DNA from: Zonotrichia leucophrys gambelii
Lineage: Eukaryota > Chordata > Aves > Passeriformes > Passerellidae
Direction: 5' to 3'
DNA: 64,000 bases
Assembly: GCF_028769735.1 (NCBI RefSeq)
Contig: NC_088170.1
Span: 49,819,585-49,883,584 of the forward strand
Shown here in pieces: positions 48,520-60,713 of the stretch (its first letter is position 1; every line of letters starts with the position of its first letter). Both the position numbers and the translations under genes were made by a program. The notes beneath the pieces were generated by a model. The model saw nothing but the letters and a program-made list of their open reading frames with translations. It did no database searches and was not told the DNA's origin.

Positions 48520-51500
48520 AAACCCTCACCTTTCTTAATTCTGTGGAATTTATGGATAATTTTTCCAACCTGTGACAATTTATCTCTTCCTTTGTAGAAA
48601 TGTCTCTCAAATTTTTTCAGAATCTGATCACATTTCAGTGCAATTCCTGTCTTGTGTATTGCCCTCCTTTCACCCAACAATATGGTCTTCCTGTAAAATT
48701 ACAGCCATATCTGACACTGAATACAGGCAATATCAAGAGAGCATTTAAGTAGTTCTAGCTGCCTTTTCAAATTTTTCAGAGACTGACAAAAAAGGCATTA
48801 ACTCAAATGAGGACTCACACAGAAATGTTCATTCAGTTTCACTATTCAGAAAAAAATCCAGTAATGTATTTACTCTATGCATGTACGCTTTGGAACACTT
48901 GCACAGTTGGGAAAGGAGTGACACCAGGGTAACCTCTCTGGCCCAAGCATTCAATTTGTTTTCTTAGTTGAGGCCTTGTTATTTTTTCACAGTGTCTCCC
49001 AGAATTCATGTATTCAATGGCCTTGATTATTTAAAAACTTCCAAGAAGAAATTGAGAGTTAACTCTCCTAATTTCAGATATTGAAATATTACATGTTCAA
49101 TGTGTATAGCACATGTATAGCACATCATGTAGACATGTTATGAATGACTGAATGAATGCCATCTGTAATATTTAAATATTGAATATCACAAAAATCACAA
49201 AAATAAATACTTTAATATTTTAAACATGCGCTATAAACATATATAGATATGTAATCCAAATTTCTCTATAATACTCAGGCCACTGATTGAGTCTAAACAG
49301 GACTCCAGCTGTTGAATATTTGTGCAACTGATATCTTAGGACATTTTGTTGTCAATACAGAAATACAGTCTGTCTTAATGGTGCCTATTTCACCCCATTA
49401 CTCTGTGTAAAATGTGATAAATGGCTTCTAAAAATGAAGATTTGACTCCATTCCTTAGAAGCATAGTCTAAACTTCTGTTAGCTTTGATTGTCAGAATCT
49501 TAGAGGTCAAATAATTTGCTCAGACTTCCCTGCCTAGGGCCATTTGAGACTCTTTGGTATGTATGAGAGTCAATGTACTCAGCTTGGCAGGTGTGGCGCA
49601 GGATCCATGGGAAACTTCCTGCAGCTGCAGCTGGGAGCCAGGCAGGGCATCTTTGGGCAGCTCAGATGGCAGAGCATCCCCACGGAGACAGCAGAACCAA
49701 GATCTTGACTTTTACACATGTATAAATATGTGAGAAGAACTCATCCTATATGCGATTGCTGATTTGAGTCCACCACTTAGTTTGACATAATTTTATGTTA
49801 TCTAACACTTGCACAGGGTAAAACTATTGACTTAGCACAATAAATTGTCAAGCTGTGGGATTGTAGGACCTTGGTGAAACCTGTGGCAGCCTGGACACCA
49901 TCATGGTCTAATGCTGTAAGCTACTTGCCTCCCCTCAGAAAAAAAAAATCTTTAATGGTAAAAATCTCCTGGTGTGGTTACCATTAAAATAACTAAAACT
50001 TCTATTGGATACCTTTAGTGTGTAGTGCCTACATCTTAAGACTGCTACCACAAGGCGAAAATTTTTTACCTTTTTTTTTTCTCCCTTGTTTTTGGGGGCA
50101 GGGGTGGGTGTGTGTTTGTGGGTGTGTGTATGGGCATACTGGTTTGTTTGGTTTTGTTTTCATTTTTGTTTTTTAATTATGCAAGATTGATTTCCTTTTC
50201 AGTTTTCAGATGTCTCAAACTGGAGTGTAAGGAGGAACAGAGAAATAGAAATTGATGTGGACTTATTGGGCCTGCTTGAAGCCAGCTTTTGTTGCAATGA
50301 TGAAGAATATGTATTGGCATATATGAAGAAGACTAGAAGGGAAATCTGTGAGCATACATGTGCGTCTTCATTTTGAAATGCAATACACAAGAGAAGAGCT
50401 GCTGCACTGCCTCAGGAAAAAAAAAAAGTTTAGCTGAGCATTGCATGGATCCTCTTGCTTTTTCAGGAATAAACCCTGAGTGGTTTGCACAACCTCTGAA
50501 TAAAATCCATAGTCACAGGTCCCCCTAATTACCAGTCCTGTTAATTGTCATTATCTTCTCCCTTCTCTGTCTCTCACACCTTCTCATCTCACAGCCTACA
50601 CTTTTCGCTCTGAAAAAGAGCAAATAAATATCTGTAACCATGTTAGCAGAACCGGAACTTATCATCAAGGTGAATAAAGAAAAAAAATCATCTTCTCGAT
50701 GTCAGTGTATGTGTAATTATTCTCACATGCAGTGAAGAGCAAGAAGTAACAGTGCTGGAGACTTTACATTTGGAAAGTGCTTTGTTAGTTTTCACATAGG
50801 TTACACCTCATGTGATTTGGTGGAATTACTTTCCCTCTTCCCTTTCCATTTTGGATAGGAGTAAAGATTTAAACACTACAAAACATACATGCTGCAGCAA
50901 GTAGGTTAGAGAAATTATCAGGTTGGAAAACCAGCAGCTTTCCCCAGTTCTTTTTCAAAGCTTTTCAACAACCTTGCTGGCTTCTAAATTCTTCTTTACC
51001 CTGCCCAGCATGTAAAACATGCAATATATGTAGACACTAATATACTGAGCTTACCTCCCATCTCAGCTGAATGAGTTTCATGCCAGCACTTTTGGTGGAG
51101 ACATCCTTCTTTCAGGCCAGTGGATAGAAATCAAGCCCTTGTATGCAGGATATTTGATCAAAAATCCATGCATGAGAAAAGAGGGCAATGCATTAACAGC
51201 TGATATCTTTCTAGTACTTTTGCCTTCTCATTGACTGCACTGACAGCAAAACCGATGAACATCTTGTTCAGGTACACCTGTGGCAAGTCTGGGAAGCTCT
51301 GGGATGGGTAGAAATAGAGCTCTGATATAAGACCTGGCCCAGCTACTTCATCCCACAAATTTGAGTTACAGTCCTCGGCACTGAGATTAAAACCAAAATG
51401 TTTTTATTTTGGTGCTTTATCATAATTTACTGGGTTTAGAATTATACATTAACATAATTTTCTTGCCCATATTGACAATGTATTTTCCTGATTCCCTGGT

Positions 51501-53880
51501 ACTTTTCTAACTAAAGATCCTTTTTCTCCCCCTCAGTCTCTCTGCTCTGTTGTTTATTCTAATATAAAATAACAGTAAAATATTGCTTTTTTAAAAAGGC
51601 ATCTCTTGGATGTATGTTAGTTATCTTTTCTATAGTTGCCTTGCTTTACTAACACAAAAATTTGCTAAACTTAATACAAGCATTCATCTTATCAGCATCT
51701 TTATAATCAAAGCTTTTTAGAGTGGCAAGGACCTCAATTTTCAAACAAAGACAGATTTTCATGTCATTGCTTATCACTTCTGCTTACTGACCTCTTACCT
51801 GAAGCCTCCATTTAACTTAAAGGCATGAAATATGCTTAATGTTAAATGGAAAATTCTAGTGCTTTCAAGAAAGTTTTACCTGTGCAGAGCATCTGAAATA
51901 GGACATCTAAATAATTTTCTAAAGCTCTGTTTCCAAAGAGTCTGCTTTTGGCACCAGTACGTTAAAAACCATCTATTTTTAACATTAAAGTTACCTGCTA
52001 CAATGCTTTCTTTAAGAAATCAGATTTGTTATCTATAAACAGATTTAGGGTGCCAAATTTGGCAAAGGAGAGTTTTAACCCACCAAGACAGCTTCTCAAC
52101 CCAGCCAATTTCTAGTCTGCAGTGGGGTTAGCAGTTTTCCCTGAAATGGCTCACCAAAATGACCAGTGAGCCACTAGGCTCACTTAATTAAATTTTGGTG
52201 CATGTCCATGAGACAATTTAATATCTTTTCCAGCACAGAAAGGGAAATACCACCAACATTTGCAGAAACCCAGAGGCTATGTGGCTTTTGGAGTAGCAGG
52301 GAGAAGTTAAATAGACTGGGAGCTGGCTGTAGGAAGAGAGATTGGTTCTTGGATATTGAGATGAAAGGCTCAGAGCTGGCACGAGAAACTATATGTTTCT
52401 GGCAGAAGAGTCTATAAGAGGCATGAAAGAGCCTTGTGGGTGGCCCACTAACAAGGGGGGTTACAGCTGGGTCTGAAGAAGGCTGGCAGAAGACAGTTCC
52501 TGGCTGTTGCATTTGCCAGCCCGTGTATGCTTGCAGCAAGGCAATGACCTACAGGGAGCTGTCTGGACAAATTCCACATCTATACCCAGCAGGCACTGGG
52601 GTGTCATTAGGGCTGAATGAAACATGATGATCTTACATTGGTTGCTAACCATTTGTGTACACAGAACATGAAAAGAATTTTCCTCAGAAACAAAGGTTGG
52701 GAAAGGGTACCTTCATTACAGCATGATCAAGTGAACACGGAGAATTCTTCAGAAGTGTTTATTTAAACACACCTGTAATCCTCTAGGTATTAAAATTGCA
52801 CAATGACCGTAAAAATAATAAAAAAGAGTGTAAGGTAATCTATTTCTTGTTTCCCCTACCCTCTGTGGACATGGAGTGCAAAACAGAATTAATCTGCTAA
52901 AAAACACATCAACACAAAAACCTGTTGAAGGATTGGAAGACTTTTCATGTCCTTCCTCCTTTTTTTTATTTTGCCCATATGTATGTTAAACATGACCATA
53001 CCTTTCCAAACTCCTTATGGTCATATTTATTAAACTCTTTTTTTTTTTGCCTTCTCTAGATTTTTTTTCAACTCCATCTTTCTTAAAATATGATGGCCCA
53101 CCTAAATATAGTCCTCCAGGTAAGTCCTCAACAGTGGCAGGTACAGCAGAACAGTGACCTTCCTGACAACACAAAATGACGTTTTTTAATAGCAGCATGA
53201 CATAGTTGATTCAGAACTAGCCTAATATGCCTTCTAACTTCTAGGCCCTTTCTGTTATTGCTGTCAATCAGTTAACATTCTTTTCTGCATGAAAACAGCA
53301 CAAACAATTTATTGAATTTCGCCTTGATTGATATTCTCTTTTTTTATACCAGATTCTTCAGCTGGTCAAAATCTTATTCAGTGAACCTTGCCATCTTCAC
53401 TCATTCAGTTTTTCATTAAGGTTCTTTCCAAACTATCTAAAAACTATTCATTCAAGCTATTAAAAAATATTGAAGAATAGTGAGCACAGGACAGAGCCCT
53501 AGGGAGTGTGACATAATAGGAAATAGTTGACAAATAGCTCTAGAGAAGATGTGTGCTTTTAGCTGTGAACCTGCCAAAACCATCATGTATACATGACTTC
53601 CTTGAGAGAAAGAGCCATATGGAAAGATCTCAAAAGCCAAAAGTCAAGACATATCCTGCTGTTGCCTCTTTTTCTGTATGTGGCATGATTTTCTCTGGAG
53701 AATAAAGACACTGCAGTGGATTAATGTTTAACTATTGGAAAATCAGTTGTCTTTTTTCTCATTTCATTGTTAGTCTTTAAATACCTACAAACTGCTATTA
53801 ATAGTTTGATTCTGATTCTTACAGGTAATCAAAATGGCATGTTTTTATAATTCCATTCTGCCCTTTTCAAAACTGGAAAT
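48520..53880. other. Unannotated non-coding DNA with simple repeats
   Basis: No gene was recognised in 5.4 kb. A GC-rich patch with 'cagctgcagctggg' lies at 49585-49695. A T/G tract covers 50071-50176. A stretch at 50755-50880 weakly resembles a MIR or L2 remnant. Open frames reach 119 codons (52180-52539, minus) without recognisable domains. Confidence 0.5.
50071..50176 (+). repeat. T-run, (GT)n-like and (TTTG)n-like tract
   Basis: A T10 run is followed by 'gggtgggtgtgtgtttgtggg' type units broken by single bases, then 'ggtttgtttggttttg' units and more T. This is a composite simple repeat. Confidence 0.85.
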
Positions 53881-53932
53881 ATCTTTGCCATATCTTTGGA
53901 TGCTGTATCTTTGCCATATCTTTGGATGCTGT
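53881..53932 (+). repeat. Perfect 26-bp tandem duplication
   Basis: A 26-bp unit starting 'atctttgccatatctttgg' at 53881-53906 is repeated exactly at 53907-53932. Each unit itself contains two 'atcttTG' phrases. Identity of the copies indicates a recent slippage event. Confidence 0.95.
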
Positions 53933-56900
53933 GATTTCTGGAAGAAAATCCAGGTTTGGGAGTTGCTCTAATACCCTTAATGAGGAACTCCCAAACTGAG
54001 AATAACTAAAGTATTCTCAAAGGGTTTTGAGCCTAGGTTTTTACATCTGTTTTTCATTTTAATTATTTTGACTATATAGAAGAACTAATTTTTTGCTGTA
54101 CTTGAAATAAAAAAGACTTTGAATTTCTCTGCTCATTACTTCCTTCCCTTTACTGGTAAGGGTTTAGCTCATTCTTTCACTTCACTTTCATTTACTTCTA
54201 ATACATAATTAGAAGGTTTTCTTCTTGTCTGTTTTCTCATTAGTCACTTAAACTTTCACATTCCGTTGTATGCTCTGAATCAATTGGATTTTTAATAACA
54301 ATTTTTAACAGTAATAATGTGTCTCAACTAACTCAACCTCCTGGCTCAATTGCATCATTACAGATTACTTCTACTTTTATCCAGCCCCAGAGACTTTCAG
54401 CAGATTGGCTTTTGGTTTCTTTGCAGCCAACACATTAAGCCTATTCATTTTTGATCGATCATGTTATATACTATGTGTTTTCGACATTGCTGCTTAGCCT
54501 GTTGCTCGGGTACTTACATGAAAGAGAGCAGGAGATTCTTGTGTCATAAGAAGGTGGTGTCATGGATTATGGTGATTAATCACCATAAAAATCATAAATA
54601 TACTAAAAATGAAAATCAAAAATGTGTGCTGTTTTGCAATTTTCTCCTTATATGAAAAGAGAAGCTATGTTGAACATCTATTGGCACACACAGGAGAATT
54701 ACTTTCATTGTAAGATAAAGTAACTTCCTGCACAGTGAACTGGTCCTCTTTCTCTTCTGTTGAGATTCCCATTCCCATGAGGAAGGAAAGCTGAGTGCCT
54801 TTTGTATTCTCCTGTGCCCTGGACAGAAAGCATAAGGTCTTGCCTGGCACAAAGGAACTGAAATAAGTAAACAGTGTATGCAGTGGTGGCCTCTGGGAAT
54901 GGTTTCAGGACTTTGTATTTCCTAGTTATTTTGTGCCTTTTTGTCAAAGGGTAAACAATTCAAGCTAAATTATTCAGAAGGGATTTAGGAGGTGTTTTCT
55001 TTAAGTTCTGCAGAGTACAAATGTGTGGAGAGAAAGAAAAATCAAGCATTCTGCTTTGGTTTTGTGTTTTTGTTCACTGGTCACACTGAGATCTTTGAGG
55101 AGAAGGATTGTATAGATGCCTGGGGTAATCCAGTTCCCCCCTTTCCTGAGTAGTGCTTTCATAAGAAGCCACTCCAAACCACTGCTGGAAGAGGTCTATC
55201 TCAAGTCTAGTAAAGGAGAGAAAAGAAAAACCCTGGCAGATGAGGAGCCATGATAAAATCGGAGGGAATTTTCTACCAAGACCAGTAGGTTAGTGGTATT
55301 TCTCCAGCTAAGAGATGACACTGAGTACTTTTCAGAAGATGGCATTATGTAAATGTGTGGTGTATTTTAGCAGTGCAATACCAGCACAAGGCCTCAGAGT
55401 GCAGAGTGAATTCAATTTCCTGAAAAAAATACCTTCTTTACATGTAGGTGGAGGAATGTAACTCCCTAAAGGTAGAAATTGAGGTAGAAGCCATCTGCTT
55501 CTGGATTCTCACACTGACAATACAATATATGTATACACATAGATGTTTGTCGTTTAAACAAAATCTAATTGGTAATTACTAGAACCATGGTATGCCTCAG
55601 TACACATAATCTGCATGAAGCCAGAAAAAAACTGTTTGACCCCAATCTAGCAAAGCCTCCCCAAGGACTGCTGGAAATGCCATTTTCCAGACTTGCACTT
55701 TCTGCAGTGCATGGCAGCAGATGGCCAGCCAGCACTCTGGGATATGACTGACTGTAAAACAGTGCCTTGACTTTATTCTGTCATTTTAAGGACTCAAAAT
55801 TTTAAATGTATGTATTTTGACAAAGTTGTGAGACTGATTATATGGGAGGTAAGAAACAGGGGAGTAAATGTTGTTTCTTTACAAGATATTGTGCTCTCTA
55901 GAGAGACTTAGAAGTTCAGGCTTGTTTATGCTAAGTAACCTGCTGAGCCCATGTGTCTTGATTAGGTTAAATAACACTGAATGTCCTCAGAGGGGTCACC
56001 GTCCTTCTTCAATATTCCCACAGTGTAGTTTGAGTAGTAAAAGAAATAATAACCCCAGAAAGCTGTGACCCTCATGGCATACTGTCCCCAGGAGAACAGA
56101 GGATGCCTCTTTTGAGATTGGGCATTTTCGTACTCTGGCATTCATCCATGTTGAGCATTATTCCACTTATCTGCTGTTGTGCATTGGGCTTAATTCTATG
56201 TGATACAGGAGCATGTATTTATATTTAAATATTGTGCTAACTGCAGTACAATTACTGTTAATAACTGATCCCAGGAAACCAGTTCTCTTTCAAAGCATTG
56301 TTACAGCTATTTTTGTAATGATATTTTTTCATGGTTCACAAAGTTGTAGGTGACAAGTTGCACCAGAAGTTGTGAAGGTGCTGACTTTTGATGCATGAGG
56401 TTCAAGTGCACATCCTTGTCCTCTGTCTTCTGTCCTCTGTCTCAGCATGATCTATGACACTTCATGTAAGATTTTTCATGATAGGACATCTATTTCTGTG
56501 CAAGTTTCAGCTACATAAGTGTAACAGACTAGTTTGAAACCTTCTACACTTTAACCCTATGAAAATAAAATACTGCAAGAGAGTATTACTCTTCTTGGGC
56601 CTAAAATTCAGTACACACTTAAGAACCTCACTTACCTGGAGCTTGTGAACAAGGGTGCTCCAGACGCAAATTAACAGCAAATGTAAAGTACTTATAACAG
56701 GGCTCCAGTACAAAACGTGGCATTGAAAAATAAGGATGAACTTGGTACACAGGAATGTAAATGCATTTAATTCTTTTTATGATATGACATTGACATGTTG
56801 TAGCAATATTAAAAAAAAAAATTGAAGAATGTCAAGGATGTCCTCAAGGAAACAATGAATTCCTAATTTGCATTAAAAAGGATAGAGGTAAGGAGAGAGG

Positions 56901-59900
56901 AAGACCCTGCTGCTATGCATGACTTTCAAACCTTGAAATTCTTCTCGAGAAGTCAGCAGGCAGAGATGGGAGACATGTGAGCTTGGTTGGAGGTGAGTTA
57001 GAATCACATCTTGCTGTTTCGTTTTTTACCTTTGACATTTTATTTCCAGCCCTGATATTAAGAATTTAAGATTTTCTTTTGCTCAAATAAGCTTTCATTA
57101 ATTTTCCCCATCATCTTTCCAGTGCCACAGCTGAGGCCAAGGTAAGCTGACAAATTTGGCTCATGTTCTGTCTCTGGAGGCAAAGCATGCAAGCATCAGT
57201 CTAATATTCCCCCCATGAGGTGCACCCTGACATGGTGCTAAATGCTCTCAGCCAGGCTGGAAGGGTCAGCCAGGGCCTGGGAGTGCCAAGCACTCTATTG
57301 AAAATGTAGTTCCTGGCAGGCACAGAGTACACCCCTGCTTCCAGCATCAGGTAACAAAGAAAGACCCCTCACTGCAGATTCCTGGGGAACCTTTCAAATC
57401 AGCCTGTGGCTTGAAGGGGAAATGTTGCAGCTTCCAGCACAGGAGAGAGGGCTGAACTGAATTAACCAAGAGAAAATGTTGGACAGTACTGATTTGTGGG
57501 ACTGTGTTTGAAAAAAATATTTACTAACATTTTCTGCAAAGTTGACACTATTGTAAAATATGCAATGGATGGTGTTTTCATGAGAATTATGAAAAGAAAC
57601 AGCTCTTTTAATCTAATAAATTCCAGGAAATCCATTCTTTACTCAATCCTCTGAGCTCAGATGCTGTAAAATACAGGTTTATTCTACCTATTTTGAAAGG
57701 TACTGGATGTTATCTAGTAGTTTTCTCACTCCAGTAGACATTGCAACAATGCTGTTGTTTTTATCACTTCAACCCATAAGGCTTCTCTCTGTGCTGCCAG
57801 GCTCATGCCTCAAGAAAGTCACTGGCAAAACCTACTTGAAACTCTGCTTAAAGCACAGACCCAGGGTTAGAGGAGGTCATTAATGCTTAGAAGTTGGCTA
57901 CCAGGGGAAAATATTTTCATGGAGCTTTCATGGAGCTTTTATGGAGACTGCAGTCTAAAACCCAATATTTTTCTCAGAGTTAAAAGCTAAACAGGATGTG
58001 GGGAAAGTTTCTATTTTATCCTCCAAAATAGGTGACAATTGCCCTGATGTTATTTTATAGCTATTGTTGGATTCTTTCTTATGTTGAAAACAAAACAGCA
58101 GGTGCAAAAAATATGAATATATTGGAAGAGACATACAGGAGTGCATATCTCCTCATGTTTCCATGCCCCTAAAAATGCTTGTATTCCACTCTAATGAGAA
58201 ACTAGATGTAAAGAAGGAGGTTATTACAGGTAACTCAAGGAACTGTCAGGGTATGCAGTCCCACATTAAGTCAGTGTTGAAATAGAAACTTGAACTCTAT
58301 ATTTTCTAAATGCAATGATGGGAAATGTTTTGGGATTGTCACAAATCAGATATCACCAATACTATCAAAAGGAGATTCTCTTTAAGAGCTTATCTGATAT
58401 TTTGTGTGGTACTATGAAAAAGTGCACATTGTGTAATAAAATAAACACCATTGCCATTCAAAATCAGGGGGTAAAAAGGGGAAACCAGGCTACAGAAAAC
58501 TGCAGAGTGCATTGAAAGCACTTTTAAGTAAAGCCTTTCAGAGATCCTAACAACTGCCAAAACAACTCAACTTCATTTGGAAGAAACAGAAAGCAACTGT
58601 GTGGAGAGAAAACCCATGCTACATAGAAGAGATTCGAGTGCAGAACATAGGGCCAGAGTGATGGTAATTCCATCCTGAAATGCTAAGTATCACAAGTGAA
58701 AAGGCCTAGCTGAAAATAACAGTGCTCCAGGTACAGGTCTCACATACGGTCCTAATTAAGCAAAAGAGATTGTCCAAGAGTATTAGCATCAGGAAACAGC
58801 TCCAGCAACCTGAGTACCCTGGCATGTAATTGGTAAAATATTAAAGTGATGTTTTCAACCCAGCAGCCGCCCAGGTTAAGTCATGCATTTGTGAATTAAG
58901 CATGTATCAGTGAAACATCAGAAGCTAAGTTTTACCCATGAAATACACACTCACAGAGAGGTTATCATCCACGGAGCAGGCACACACCTACTGAAAGTGG
59001 GCAGCCGTGCATGCAAAATCACCTCCTGCCTGTGAGCCCAAAGGAGCTGCTCAGATCCCTTCTGTGTCCAGCAATGGGGCCCAAAAGAGAGACAGCTTGG
59101 ATACTGTGTATTGCTAAAAACTGAAAAAGGTGCACTGGAGCCTGCATAACTCACTGCAACAGAAAGGGCTCTAGCAATGCCTGTGAGGAATACAACAGAA
59201 AAAATATTAAAAAGAGAGAACACTGAGCTGTGGAAAATAGTTCATACCCTTCCTCTTTAAGGCTTTTTCTGACAATCCTAATTAGACATGAGCAAATAAT
59301 TGATTTTTAAGTTTGGTGGCTGAACCTAAAAATACTTTCTAATGTGTTTTAGACTGATCTCTTTTGCTAACTTCTTTGGTTAACAGAAAAAGCAGCATTA
59401 ACAAAATTTGATGATGAAGCACTTCTACACTGACAAAAATAATTTTGTATCTGCCTTTTTGTTGGTATTTAGTTTGGTTGGTTTTTCTCATAATAAATGA
59501 ATGAGAGTTTGACTTCTGCAAGAAATGATCAATAAATTTTTATTTTAAAAAATTGAAATTTGATCCCAAAGTTCACAAATTACTTTGGTAGACCTAAAAC
59601 CTTTCCTTTCACATGAAATTCAAATATGAATGCAGGCACAATCTCCATTATTGAAAGCCTCTACTTTTTTCTCCCCTAATTTCACATTACTAGAATCAAT
59701 TCTGCCCTCATATAAGTGCAGCAATGTAGCTCTCACCACCACAGGGTCCTGAATCAGCAAAGAACCTGTGTGTGTCCTTAATGATAAGGAACTTGAGAAG
59801 ACATTTGTATTTCTTTTTGAAAACTAGGTCAACTAAAAAAAAAAATTTGAATTAGCCAAACATCATTTCAGCAGCTTACTCCTGCACTCTCTTCCCTCTT

Positions 59901-60300
59901 ATAACTCTGCAGTAACTTCCCTGTATTTCCAAAGTCCTCTCTGTCCTGTTGTAGTTCCTGTTACACACTGAAGGAGAAGTGATTGGGGGCAGCCTGTAAG
60001 CTCCCAGTCTGCACTGCTGGCTCCTAAATGGAGAATTCCTCAGGGTGCTTCTGATCTCCAAGGTCTAGATCAGCGCTTCTGCTACAAGTATTTTTTATCT
60101 TAGGCTTATCCCTGACTTTAGAGCTCCCACACTCATTATTTTGTGGGGGAGATCCAGCCATAAGGGCTAAATGAGACCCAAGGAAGACTCAGGTGGAGCT
60201 TTCAGGTCCTGTATCTGGGTGAACCAGGGTTTCTGAGCATTCCCAGAGTGCAGACCTGCAGTTTGAGGAGTTGTGGACCACTCATGAGCCACCATCACCC
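53933..60300. other. Unannotated non-coding DNA
   Basis: No gene or transposon was recognised in 6.4 kb. Notable structure is limited to the 22-bp palindrome at 54567-54588 and a short 'catggagcttt' triplication at 57918-57948. Open frames are at most 90 codons. Confidence 0.5.
54567..54588. repeat. Perfect 22-bp palindrome with homeodomain core
   Basis: TTATGGTGATT at 54567-54577 is directly followed by its exact complement AATCACCATAA at 54578-54588, with no spacer. The centre GATTAATC is a back-to-back pair of TAATC-type homeodomain half-sites. A perfect palindrome of this length without simple-sequence character is unlikely by chance at a given place. Confidence 0.9.
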
Positions 60301-60713
60301 TGTCACAGACATTTTTTTCATAAAATCCTATCTTTTAGGATTTTTCCTCTTCTGGGAAGCTGGGGCCCCAAAAAGAGAATGCAAACAATTATTATCTGCT
60401 GATGTGGAATGTAATAGGTGCATCTGTGATTGGCTCATGTTCCATGTTTACAATTAAGGGCCAATCACAGGACCAAGCTCAGGGACAGATTCTTAGAGAG
60501 CTCTCTTGTTTTTAGATTCCTATGCTATTCTTAGCTTAGCAGCTTCTGAACTTCTCTCTATTCCTATTAGTATAGTCTTAATGTAATATATACCATATAT
60601 TATATATAATATGGTATATAAAAATATATACCATAAAATCCAGCCTTCTGATCATGAAGCAAAATTCTCGTCTATCTCTCTCACCCTGAGGAACCCTCAC
60701 AAGTCATGTAATG
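60301..60713 (+). mobile_element. Songbird-type ERVK-like solo LTR, copy 2
   Basis: This copy starts TGTCACAGACATTTTTTTCA and follows copy 1 (33014-33403) through 'ggaagctggggcccc', 'ttatctgctgatgtggaat', 'aggtgcatctgtgattgg', 'tattcttagcttagca', 'ccagccttctgatcatgaa' and 'ctctcaccctga'. The 6-bp repeat TCACCC flanks it at 60295-60300 and 60714-60719. It is 23 bp longer than copy 1, mainly because of an AT-rich palindromic stretch of 'ataccatata' and 'tatggtat' units around 60588-60650. The poly(A) hexamer is degraded and the end reads TG instead of CA. No internal viral sequence is present. Confidence 0.85.

Noticed and set aside
50755..50880. Possible MIR or L2 remnant
   Set aside because: Only a loose similarity to the core ('aaagtgctttgttag' and 'ctcatgtgatttggtgg'). 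Too diverged to support by eye.
56395..56420. tRNA-like T-arm phrase 'aggttcaagtgcacatcct'
   Set aside because: No matching acceptor stem or anticodon arm upstream. No tRNA was found in the window.
33014..60713. Idea that the two similar LTRs are the ends of one provirus
   Set aside because: They are 27 kb apart, have different flanking hexamers, and no viral internal region lies between them.
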